Translations under genes and position numbers: made by a program
Notes under the pieces: generated by a model
Told to the model about the DNA's origin: nothing
Database searches by the model: none
What the model saw: the letters and a program-made list of their open reading frames with translations, nothing else
Part shown: positions 1 through 5,985 of the stretch, one piece after another
Numbering within the stretch: position 1 is the stretch's first letter
How the letters are laid out: every line of letters starts with the position of its first letter
From: Maribacter sp.
GTDB lineage: Bacteria; Bacteroidota; Bacteroidia; Flavobacteriales; Flavobacteriaceae
Direction: 5' to 3'
DNA length: 5,985 bases
Assembly (NCBI GenBank): GCA_030730545.1
Contig: JANQUX010000232.1
Location: 1-5,985, forward strand

Positions 1-810
1 GATTGCCATAGGGGCGATAACAGTTTTTCTGATGAATTTGCCAACAATAGAAACATCTATTATCATGCGCTAAAATTTTACTATACAGAAGGGTTCGATT
101 ATTGTGAATTAGGTGACGGTGATGAACTCTGGGAGAATATTAATTTTGAGTCTATTTTTGAAGCTCATAAAAATGTATTCAAGCTTTTAAAGCAATTTCA
201 TCTAGAGCACAGATTGCATATGATTTGGGGCAATCATGATATGGTCTATAAAGATGAAGACTATGTAAAAAAACACCTGTCGAGTTATTTCGAACCTATT
301 GACGATAAGGACAAATCGCTTTTCGAGGGAATAAAATATCATGAAGCCATTGTATTAAAACATAAAGATACCGACCAAGAAGTTTTTCTTACCCATGGTC
401 ACCAAGCAGATTGGTGGAACTATACTTTTTGGCGCTGGGGTAGATTTTTGGTAAGAGTGTTATGGAAACCGTTACAAGTTTGGGGTATTGCAGACCCTAC
501 TTCACCTGCTAAAAATTATACTGAACTCATAAAAGTAGAGCGACGTATAAAAAAATGGATTTTAAAGAATAATCTTAAAGTAACTGTCGTTGGTCATACC
601 CACAGACCTCGTTTTCCAGAGCCTGAAGATATACCTCTCTTTAACGATGGTAGCTGCGTTCACCCAAGAAGTATTACCGGAATAGAAATTGAAAATGGTT
701 GTATTTCTTTGATAAAATGGCAAATAAATACCACTGATGACGGTACGTTACGCGTAGTTCGCATTTTATTGGAAGGACCACAGAAGTTGGCGGATTACAT
801 AACTCGTTAA
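1..810 (+). CDS. Metallophosphoesterase (calcineurin-like), 5' end outside window
   Basis: Hydrolase of the calcineurin-like phosphoesterase superfamily, predicted to cleave a phosphomono- or diester using a two-metal centre; the substrate is not identifiable. The frame is open from base 1, so the ATG at 214 is internal. Counting residues from base 1, the metal motifs come in family order: D-x-H at 1-3 (DCHRGD), GDGDE at 38-42, GNHD at 77-80, a THGHQ histidine motif at 131-135 and GHTH at 198-201. A C-terminal NDGSCVHPRSITG segment follows, typical of this family's last strands. In this family only a short strand normally precedes the first D-x-H, so few N-terminal residues should be missing, although a longer leader cannot be excluded. 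The segment after the third motif is rich in Trp and basic residues (about 138-160) and could contact membrane or lipid, which recalls LpxH-type enzymes, but this is not enough to assign that function. All five motifs are intact, so the enzyme is probably active. The stop codon at 808-810 faces that of the convergent gene. Confidence 0.9.
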   Translation, partial: DCHRGDNSFSDEFANNRNIYYHALKFYYTEGFDYCELGDGDELWENINFESIFEAHKNVFKLLKQFHLEHRLHMIWGNHDMVYKDEDYVKKHLSSYFEPIDDKDKSLFEGIKYHEAIVLKHKDTDQEVFLTHGHQADWWNYTFWRWGRFLVRVLWKPLQVWGIADPTSPAKNYTELIKVERRIKKWILKNNLKVTVVGHTHRPRFPEPEDIPLFNDGSCVHPRSITGIEIENGCISLIKWQINTTDDGTLRVVRILLEGPQKLADYITR

Positions 811-811
811 T

Positions 812-2077
812 TTAACTTCTTTTTGCCATTGTTTTCATAGCGGTAACAAAACTATCCAACTCATCTGTGGTAGTGTAAACATTGGGGGTAATTCTACATC
901 CTTTTACATTTGCATAATCAACACCTACTGTAAATATTTTAAACTCACTTAATAATTGAGCTGCTAGTTCCTTTGCATCCATAGATGATATTCCCACATT
1001 TGCGATACCACAACTACGCTGCATCTCTACTGGAGTGTTTACGGTAATATTGGGCTCATTTCTTAATTTATCGCTCCAATATTTTTGTAAAAACTGAAGC
1101 CTTTCTTGTTTGCGTTCTATACCAATCATCTCAATATAATCTAAAGCATCATTAACAGCTAAATCTGTATGTACTGGTAATGTTCCGGTATGATTTAATC
1201 GTTGAATAAGGTCAGAGTCATTTTCCCAATCTGTAAAAAGTGGCCATATTTTTGTGATTTTATCTTTCGCGACATGCAACATGCCCGATCCAAGAGGAAC
1301 ACTCAACCATTTGTGTAAACTAGTTCCATAATAGTCGCAATTCAATGCTTTTATATCTACCTTAAAATGACCAATACAATGAGCTCCATCTACTAAAACC
1401 TCAACTCCATACTTATGCGCCATGTCACAAATTTTACGAATTGGCAATATATGTCCGGTAATATTAATCATATGGCTCACCATCATTAACCTGGTTTTAG
1501 GTGTAATCGCTTTTTCATATAAAGCCACTAATTCTTCATCAGATTCTGGATAATTTGGAACATCTACAACTGCTGTTTTAATACCATATTTTTTAACCAT
1601 CAACTCAAAATGGTCTTTCATTGAACCATAATCTTGTAAGGCATAAATGGCTTCGTCGCCCTTTTTCCACTGATAACCACCAATTATTAAATCTAATGAC
1701 TCCGTTGCATTTCTAGTTATCACCAACTCTTCAGGAGTGCTGCCAACGAACTTCGCCAATCGATCACGCACGCTTGCTTTATTATCCCATTGTACGGTAC
1801 GCATGTAGTATGAAGCCTCATAGTTGACCATTTTTAAGTGGTCTATATACTTCATCATAATTGGTGTCGGGATAAAATTATAATAACCATTTTCCAGATT
1901 AATATAATCCGGTTTTAAAAGATAATCTTCCCGTATTCTTAACCAAAAATCATCTTCAGTTTTCGTTACATATGATTTTGTTGGCGCTGCTCCTTTCACC
2001 ACAGAACTGTATGGTAAAAAAGGCAAGGTAAAAGCCGCTTTACCAATGTTGGTCAAAAACTGTCTTTTATTCATCAT
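812..2077 (-). CDS. Class V aminotransferase-fold PLP enzyme with Tat-like N-terminus
   Basis: A 421-residue fold-type I PLP enzyme of the class V aminotransferase group, which includes cysteine desulfurases and isopenicillin N epimerase-like proteins. Visible landmarks are NATE at 123-126 (cofactor phosphate region), DGAH at 230-233 (Asp contacting the pyridine nitrogen), SLHKW at 253-257 with Lys256 as the Schiff-base lysine, and Arg395 in a CRITPNVY context, the usual substrate-carboxylate arginine. No cysteine-desulfurase active-site Cys loop is obvious, so an epimerase, transaminase or lyase role is more likely; the substrate is unknown. The first ~30 residues lie before the catalytic domain and read MMNKRQFLTNIGKAAFTLPF, resembling a Tat signal (RRxFL) but with Lys-Arg for the twin Arg and a Lys inside a weak hydrophobic stretch. 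Export is therefore uncertain. Two adjacent ATGs (2075-2077 and 2072-2074) could start it; no Shine-Dalgarno helps choose. It stands alone, convergent with the phosphoesterase and divergent from aqpZ. Confidence 0.9.
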   Translation of the reverse strand: MMNKRQFLTNIGKAAFTLPFLPYSSVVKGAAPTKSYVTKTEDDFWLRIREDYLLKPDYINLENGYYNFIPTPIMMKYIDHLKMVNYEASYYMRTVQWDNKASVRDRLAKFVGSTPEELVITRNATESLDLIIGGYQWKKGDEAIYALQDYGSMKDHFELMVKKYGIKTAVVDVPNYPESDEELVALYEKAITPKTRLMMVSHMINITGHILPIRKICDMAHKYGVEVLVDGAHCIGHFKVDIKALNCDYYGTSLHKWLSVPLGSGMLHVAKDKITKIWPLFTDWENDSDLIQRLNHTGTLPVHTDLAVNDALDYIEMIGIERKQERLQFLQKYWSDKLRNEPNITVNTPVEMQRSCGIANVGISSMDAKELAAQLLSEFKIFTVGVDYANVKGCRITPNVYTTTDELDSFVTAMKTMAKRS

Positions 2078-2112
2078 GGCTTTATTTTTAAGTTATTAAT
2101 CAAACACTCTTC

Positions 2113-2145
2113 TAAAAATATTAAAACTAAACCAATGAATACCAA
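2113..2145 (-). promoter_or_regulatory. Candidate Bacteroidota-type promoter for the PLP enzyme gene
   Basis: Read on the minus strand, TTG (2145-2143) is followed after 22 bases by TATTTTTA (2120-2113). This fits the Bacteroidota pattern of TTG, about 17-23 bases, then TAnnTTTG, with one mismatch at the last G. Transcription would begin roughly 25-30 bases before the ATG at 2077. In such AT-rich DNA a match of this quality can arise by chance, so it is only a candidate. Confidence 0.25.
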
Positions 2146-2322
2146 TGCAGTAAGCTGCCATTTGATGAATTTATCCAATTATTATTTTAAGGCAATAAGA
2201 ATTATAAATGTGAATAAAAATTTAGGCAATTCATGCTAACTCTTTAATCCGCGATAATACAAAACACCTAAAAATTATTTATTTTGAACATATTATATTT
2301 ATAATAATTAATACAATTCTTT

Positions 2323-2380
2323 TGTTTATTCAAAACTTAATAAGTTAAAATTGAATAAACACTCAAAAAATTGAATAAAT
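2323..2380. repeat. Nested inverted repeat plus third half-site, possible operator
   Basis: An 11-bp perfect inverted repeat, TGTTTATTCAA (2323-2333) and TTGAATAAACA (2351-2361), flanks a 13-bp odd palindrome AACTTAATAAGTT (2334-2346). Left arm and palindrome are directly joined, while four A's separate palindrome and right arm, so the whole is almost one continuous dyad with a bulge. The half-site recurs as TTGAATAAAT at 2371-2380, exactly 20 bp after the right arm's start, about two helical turns. It lies 62-119 bp before the aqpZ ATG and has no T-run after it, so an operator or leader structure fits better than a terminator. Function is inferred from position only. Confidence 0.45.
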
Positions 2381-2441
2381 AATTGTGACTTTAACAATGT
2401 TTTGGTTTCTAAATAAATACAAACAATTAAACCTTATTAAA

Positions 2442-3134
2442 ATGAAAAAATTTATTGCAGAGTTTATCGGCACGTTATGGCTGGTATTAGGTGGTTGCGG
2501 TAGTGCCGTACTTGCCGCAGGTTTTCCAGAATTAGGTATTGGCTTTGTTGGGGTCTCTTTAGCCTTCGGTTTAACCGTCATAACAATGGCTTATGCCATT
2601 GGTCATATTTCTGGTTGTCATTTAAACCCGGCAGTTACTATCGGTGTATGGGTAGGTGGGCGCTTTGATGGTAAAGACGTTTTCCCTTATATCGTTGCTC
2701 AGGTAATGGGCGGTATTGCAGGTGCAGCTATTCTTTATCTTATTGCTTCTGGTAAATCTGATTTCGTTTTAGGCGGATTTGCATCTAACGGATTCGGAGA
2801 ACATTCACCTGGCGGATACAGTATGACTTCTGCCTTGGTCATAGAAGTAGCCATGACGTTTATCTTTTTATTTGTCATATTAGGTTCTACCTATACAAAA
2901 GCACCAAGAGGTTTTGCAGGTTTGGCAATCGGACTTTGTCTTACCCTTATTCACTTAATTAGTATACCTGTTACCAATACTTCTGTAAACCCGGCACGTA
3001 GCACAAGTCAGGCTCTTTTTGCTGGCGATTGGGCTATAGATCAACTTTGGTTATTTTGGTTAGCACCTATCGTAGGAGCCATTTTAGCAGGCATCGTTTA
3101 CAAAGCTATATCTCCTGAAGTTACAGATAAATAA
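2442..3134 (+). CDS. aqpZ: Aquaporin Z, water channel
   Basis: A 230-residue inner-membrane water channel of the MIP family, close to the length of E. coli AqpZ and resembling it over its full length. It would form tetramers that pass water in response to osmotic gradients. Both NPA boxes are present, at 62-64 (HLNPAVT) and 183-185 (SVNPARS). The selectivity-filter residues fit a strict water channel: Phe42, His171, Thr180 and Arg186, matching E. coli Phe43, His174, Thr183 and Arg189. This argues against a glycerol facilitator. Six membrane segments can be followed, ending in a short polar tail. The ATG at 2442 is chosen because [11 protein letters not shown] aligns with the AqpZ N-terminus; the GTG at 2385 and ATG at 2397 would add a polar leader not found in the family. 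Cys59, just before the first NPA box, replaces the Gly seen in E. coli. The gene appears monocistronic: it has its own spacer upstream and a strong terminator downstream. Confidence 0.96.
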   Translation: MKKFIAEFIGTLWLVLGGCGSAVLAAGFPELGIGFVGVSLAFGLTVITMAYAIGHISGCHLNPAVTIGVWVGGRFDGKDVFPYIVAQVMGGIAGAAILYLIASGKSDFVLGGFASNGFGEHSPGGYSMTSALVIEVAMTFIFLFVILGSTYTKAPRGFAGLAIGLCLTLIHLISIPVTNTSVNPARSTSQALFAGDWAIDQLWLFWLAPIVGAILAGIVYKAISPEVTDK

Positions 3135-3149
3135 TAGCATTATATTTTC

Positions 3150-3191
3150 AAGCTCATCATATTTAAATTAAATATGATGAGCTTTTTTTTT
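3150..3191 (+). terminator. Strong intrinsic terminator of aqpZ
   Basis: A perfect 17-bp stem, AAGCTCATCATATTTAA (3150-3166) with its complement at 3168-3184, is followed by nine consecutive T's (3183-3191). The innermost A/T pairs will probably open into a loop of about five bases. It begins 15 bp after the aqpZ stop codon. The opposite strand has no matching T-run after the stem, so it should act in the + direction only. It separates aqpZ from the following operon. Confidence 0.93.
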
Positions 3192-3234
3192 ATGGTATAT
3201 TTAGAGAATCAACCAAACTAACTCTATTCTAAAT

Positions 3235-4551
3235 ATGCCTTTAATTATAGTTATTCTAGGAATTCTTCTCCTATTCATTCTCATTGCTAAATTCAAACTA
3301 AACGCTTTTATCACCTTTATCATCGTCTCTTTATTCGTTGGTATCGCTGAAGGCATGGAACCTATTAGTGTCGTCGATTCCATTCAAAAAGGCATCGGTA
3401 ATATTTTAGGTTTTCTTGTTATAATTTTAGGGCTCGGCGCTATGCTAGGTAAGTTGGTTGCCGATAGTGGTGCAGCACAACGAATTACTACAAAACTGGT
3501 GGAGAAATTCGGTAAAAAGAACATTCAATGGGCAGTCGTATTAACCGGATTCATAGTTGGTATACCCATGTTTTATTCTGTAGGTTTTGTAATTCTAGTT
3601 CCTCTAGTTTTCACTATTGCAGCAGCTACAGGTTTACCTCTTTTATATGTTGGTCTACCTATGTTAGCTTCACTTTCGGTTACACACGGCTATTTACCTC
3701 CACACCCAGCACCGACAGCTCTTGCCTCTATGTTTAATGCTGATATTGGTAAAACTTTACTATACGGAATCATAGTTGCTATACCGGCAATTATTGTTGC
3801 AGGACCATTACTTTCAAGAACTTTAAAAGGTATTAATGCTACTCCATTAAAAGAATTTTTAAATCCTGTAATTTTAAAGGAGGATGAAATGCCGAGTATG
3901 GCAAATAGTATTATAAGCGCACTATTACCTGTTATATTAATTTCCATTGCTGCCTTGGCCCCTCTTTTACTACCTGCCGATTTCTTTCTTACCAAGATTC
4001 TTGTATTCATGGGTAACCCTGCAATTGCAATGCTTATTGCTGTTTTAGTGGCTATTTATACTTTAGGTCTTGGTCGCGGAAAAAGTATGAAAGAAGTCAT
4101 GGACTCTGTTGGTAGTGCTATTACCGGCATAACTATGGTTCTACTAATTATTGCTGGCTCTGGCGCATTAAAACAAGTATTAATAGATAGCGGTGTAAGC
4201 GAATATATCGGAGCGATATTACAAGAATCTTCCATATCTCCTTTAATTTTAGCTTGGTTAATTGCTACCGTAATACGTGTTTGTGTTGGGTCTGCAACCG
4301 TAGCTGGTTTAACCGCTGCAGGTATTGTGCTGCCTCTTGTTCAAGGCACAGGGGCTAGTCCAGAATTAATGGTATTGGCCATAGGATCGGGTAGTTTAAT
4401 GTTATCTCATGTTAACGATAGCGGTTTTTGGTTATTTAAAGAGTACTTTAATCTATCTGTAAACGATACGCTAAAAAGCTGGACTGTCATGGAAACCACC
4501 GTAGGTATCATGGGCCTACTTGGCGTTTTAACAATTAATGCCTTTATTTAA
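3235..4551 (+). CDS. GntP/DsdX-family permease
   Basis: A 438-residue polytopic inner-membrane symporter of the gluconate:H+ symporter (GntP) family, which includes gluconate, idonate and fructuronate permeases and the D-serine permease DsdX. Length matches the family (about 440-450). Family signatures are GLGAMLGKLVADSGAAQRI (66-84), LPPHPAPTA (154-162), GSATVAGLTAAG (352-363) and SHVNDSGFW (391-399). Hydrophobic segments span nearly the whole chain, with a polar loop around 200-222. Substrate cannot be read from the sequence: sugar acids are the classical choice, but the two downstream genes point to a D-amino acid or hydroxy acid. ATG 3235 gives a natural hydrophobic start and has no Shine-Dalgarno. 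It is first in an operon with the RidA-family gene (11-bp gap) and the PLP enzyme. Since a terminator ends just upstream, a promoter should lie in 3192-3234; TATATTTA at 3196-3203 is a weak -7 candidate without a matching TTG. Confidence 0.93.
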   Translation: MPLIIVILGILLLFILIAKFKLNAFITFIIVSLFVGIAEGMEPISVVDSIQKGIGNILGFLVIILGLGAMLGKLVADSGAAQRITTKLVEKFGKKNIQWAVVLTGFIVGIPMFYSVGFVILVPLVFTIAAATGLPLLYVGLPMLASLSVTHGYLPPHPAPTALASMFNADIGKTLLYGIIVAIPAIIVAGPLLSRTLKGINATPLKEFLNPVILKEDEMPSMANSIISALLPVILISIAALAPLLLPADFFLTKILVFMGNPAIAMLIAVLVAIYTLGLGRGKSMKEVMDSVGSAITGITMVLLIIAGSGALKQVLIDSGVSEYIGAILQESSISPLILAWLIATVIRVCVGSATVAGLTAAGIVLPLVQGTGASPELMVLAIGSGSLMLSHVNDSGFWLFKEYFNLSVNDTLKSWTVMETTVGIMGLLGVLTINAFI

Positions 4552-4562
4552 ATTAAATACAT

Positions 4563-5030
4563 ATGCAAAAGAAACCTTCTGAAAGAATAAAAGAATTAGG
4601 TTTGGTTTTACCTCCTGCTCCACCGCCTGCAGGTTTGTACAAACCTGTTTTAGTCGTTGACCATTTTTTATATATTTCTGGTCAGGGCCCTATGCAAAAT
4701 GATGGCTCGTTAATTGTCGGCAGAGCTGGTCACGATATGACGATGGAAGAGGCTAAAGTTGCCGCAAGGCAAGTTGCCCTTACCATGCTTTCTACGATAC
4801 AAACACATTTTGGAGATATTGATCGAATTAAAAGAATTGTAAAAACCTTGGGAATGGTGAATTCTACTCCCGATTTCGGTCAACAACCTTTGGTCATAAA
4901 TGGTTTTAGTGAACTCATGGCAGATATTTTCGGACCTGATAACGGAGTAGGTGTTCGTAGTGCCGTTGGTATGATTTTACCTGGCGGTATACCTGTTGAA
5001 ATTGAGGCTCATTTCGAACTACATCATTAA
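4563..5030 (+). CDS. RidA/YjgF-family enamine/imine deaminase (long form)
   Basis: A 155-residue cytoplasmic protein of the RidA (YjgF/YER057c/UK114) superfamily. Characterised RidA proteins hydrolyse reactive enamine/imine intermediates such as 2-aminoacrylate, released by PLP-dependent dehydratases, to keto acids and ammonia. The core shows FLYISGQGP (35-43), then helix-forming sequence (61-84), and the C-terminal signature VRSAVGMILPGGIPVEIEAH (131-150). Arg132 corresponds to the catalytic Arg105 of E. coli RidA and Glu146 to Glu120, so deaminase activity is plausible. It is longer than the ~128-residue archetype: an N-terminal extension with a Pro-rich stretch (LPPAPPPAG, 16-24) and an insertion in the middle place it in the long ~150-residue subgroup, whose members are mostly uncharacterised. 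These family members usually form trimers. It sits 11 bp after the permease stop and 5 bp before the PLP enzyme ATG, which argues for co-expression and a role in handling that enzyme's product. Confidence 0.93.
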   Translation: MQKKPSERIKELGLVLPPAPPPAGLYKPVLVVDHFLYISGQGPMQNDGSLIVGRAGHDMTMEEAKVAARQVALTMLSTIQTHFGDIDRIKRIVKTLGMVNSTPDFGQQPLVINGFSELMADIFGPDNGVGVRSAVGMILPGGIPVEIEAHFELHH

Positions 5031-5035
5031 AAGTT

Positions 5036-5985
5036 ATGGTAAAAGAAAATTGGTATTCGATTAATCATCCCGATGGAGTAATTTCTCCTTCTTTATTGGT
5101 GTATCCAGATAGAATTCAACATAACATCGACTTGATGATTTCTATGACAGGTGATGCAAATCGGCTACGTCCGCATGTAAAAACCTATAAAAATGCCAAT
5201 ATCATTAACATGCAAATGGAATGCGGAATTCAAAAATTCAAATGTGCCACTATTGCTGAAGCTGAGCTGCTTGGCGACTGCAACGCTGTTGACGTATTAT
5301 TGGCGATGCAACCCGTTGGTGCCAATGCACAGCGTTTTATTGAATTGATTAAAAAATACCCGAGCACCAAGTTCTCGACCATTGTAGATAATTCTAAAAC
5401 ACTTACAATTCTTAGTGAACTTGCGAAATCTCATCAAATTAAAATTCCACTTTGGGTAGATATTAATAATGGTATGAACAGAACAGGAATCATACCCGAC
5501 AACGACGCTCTAGAATTGTATACTCAATTACATGAGAATGAAAATTTAATCGCTGAGGGTCTGCATGTTTACGACGGTCATCTTCGCAATTCAGATCCCG
5601 TAATACGAGAGCAAGAATGTAATACCGCTTTCGAAGCTGTTATCGATTTAAAGAAAAGTATTGAAGATAAAAATATAGCTAGCCCAAAAATGGTGGCTGG
5701 CGGTTCGCCTACCTTTCCTTTTCACTGCAAACGCCAAGATATTGATGCCAGCCCTGGCACTACCCTTCATTGGGACTCTGGTTATGGAAACCAATTTCCA
5801 GAAATGGACTTCTTACCAGCTGCAGTATTATTCACCAGAATTGTAAGTAAACCAACAACCGGAATTCTATGTTTTGATCTAGGTCATAAATCGGTTGCAC
5901 CTGAAATGCCTTTTCCTAGAATTGAATTTCTAGACCTTAAACACAGTAAGCAAATAAGCCAATCGGAAGAACATTTAGTGGTAGA
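5036..5985 (+). CDS. D-threonine aldolase/D-serine dehydratase-like PLP enzyme, 3' end outside window
   Basis: The first 316 residues of a fold-type III (alanine racemase-like barrel) PLP enzyme of the D-threonine aldolase/eukaryotic-type D-serine dehydratase (DSD1) family; the frame is open to the last base. Members act on D-3-hydroxy amino acids: D-threonine to glycine plus acetaldehyde, D-serine to pyruvate plus ammonia, or 3-hydroxyaspartate. Seen here are RPHVKT (45-50) with Lys49 as the Schiff-base lysine, KFKCATIAEAE (67-77), the barrel motif DINNGMNRTG (142-151), HVYDGH (177-182), GGSPTF (222-227) and SPGT (239-242), the last two likely holding the cofactor phosphate. The final domain begins with DLGHK (281-285) and SEEH (310-313). 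The divalent-metal ligands, a His-x-Cys or His-x-Asp pair near the C-terminus, have not been reached, so aldolase and dehydratase cannot be separated. Perhaps 40-60 residues are missing, judged from the usual family length. ATG 5036 lies 5 bp after the RidA-family stop and begins naturally for the family. Confidence 0.92.
   Translation, partial: MVKENWYSINHPDGVISPSLLVYPDRIQHNIDLMISMTGDANRLRPHVKTYKNANIINMQMECGIQKFKCATIAEAELLGDCNAVDVLLAMQPVGANAQRFIELIKKYPSTKFSTIVDNSKTLTILSELAKSHQIKIPLWVDINNGMNRTGIIPDNDALELYTQLHENENLIAEGLHVYDGHLRNSDPVIREQECNTAFEAVIDLKKSIEDKNIASPKMVAGGSPTFPFHCKRQDIDASPGTTLHWDSGYGNQFPEMDFLPAAVLFTRIVSKPTTGILCFDLGHKSVAPEMPFPRIEFLDLKHSKQISQSEEHLVV

Larger units (their letters stand above)
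2078..2441. other. AT-rich divergent intergenic spacer
   Basis: This 364-bp non-coding stretch lies between the start of the minus-strand PLP enzyme gene and the start of aqpZ and should hold both promoters. It is strongly AT-rich, with runs of A and T around 2270-2320. It contains no convincing reading frame of its own. Minor structures are a direct repeat ACCAATG (2131-2137 and 2141-2147) and a small GCAG/CTGC hairpin (2147-2158). The conspicuous element is the dyad at 2323-2361, annotated separately. I could not find a good TTG/TAnnTTTG promoter pair facing aqpZ. Confidence 0.8.

Noticed and set aside
214..216. ATG at 214 as start of the phosphoesterase
   Set aside because: The frame is open back to base 1 and holds the first two metal-binding motifs (DCHRGD, GDGDE), so this Met is internal.
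2317..2324. TTCTTTTG as a -7 element for aqpZ
   Set aside because: The second base deviates from TAnnTTTG and the nearest upstream TTG (2284-2286) is 30 bases away, outside the usual spacing.
2385..2441. Upstream GTG (2385) or ATG (2397) as the aqpZ start
   Set aside because: They add a polar, Asn/Lys-rich leader absent from AqpZ proteins; the ATG at 2442 begins exactly where family homology begins.
2363..2581. Minus-strand reading frame over the aqpZ start
   Set aside because: It is a low-complexity antisense shadow of aqpZ and its AT-rich leader, with no recognisable family.
3196..3203. TATATTTA as a promoter -7 element for the permease operon
   Set aside because: No TTG lies 17-23 bases upstream, where the aqpZ terminator stem sits; too weak to list as a feature although a promoter is expected here.
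3690..4010. Minus-strand reading frame inside the permease gene (and similar ones at 3201-3383 and 3528-3737)
   Set aside because: They overlap a clear GntP-family gene and show no family features of their own.
4546..4558. 13-mer ATTTAAATTAAAT shared with the aqpZ terminator (3161-3173)
   Set aside because: It is pure A/T, overlaps the permease stop codon, and lacks a GC stem or T-run, so it is most likely chance and not a second terminator.

Overview
The window looks like chromosomal DNA of a member of the Bacteroidota, most likely a flavobacterium. The DNA is AT-rich, no start codon has a clear Shine-Dalgarno sequence, and spacers are A/T-dominated. The protein families (AqpZ, GntP-type permease, long-form RidA, D-threonine aldolase-like enzyme) are typical of that group. 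The assignment rests on general sequence character, not on a marker gene. No rRNA, tRNA, CRISPR array, insertion sequence or phage gene is visible.

Layout. Positions 1-810 (+) hold the 3' part of a metallophosphoesterase that begins before the window; the frame is open from base 1 and already contains the first metal motif. It converges on a minus-strand gene (812-2077) for a class V aminotransferase-fold PLP enzyme with a Tat-like N-terminus; the two stop codons are one base apart. A 364-bp AT-rich spacer (2078-2441) separates that gene from a divergent aquaporin Z gene (2442-3134, +). The spacer carries an unusual dyad, with 11-bp arms around an inner 13-bp palindrome, and a third copy of the half-site. 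A perfect 17-bp-stem hairpin with nine T's ends the aqpZ unit (3150-3191).

Downstream lies a tight three-gene operon on the + strand: a GntP/DsdX-family permease (3235-4551), a RidA/YjgF-family enamine/imine deaminase (4563-5030; 11-bp gap), and a D-threonine aldolase/D-serine dehydratase-like PLP enzyme (5036 to the window end; 5-bp gap; 3' end missing).

How they may work together: the permease would import a small hydroxy acid or D-amino acid. The fold-III PLP enzyme would cleave or deaminate a D-beta-hydroxy amino acid such as D-serine or D-threonine. RidA would hydrolyse the reactive enamine (2-aminoacrylate type) that dehydration releases. This pathway is inferred from families plus gene order. 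The residues that separate aldolase from dehydratase lie beyond the right edge. This operon is the most interesting system here, but it is a variation on known families and not a clearly new one.
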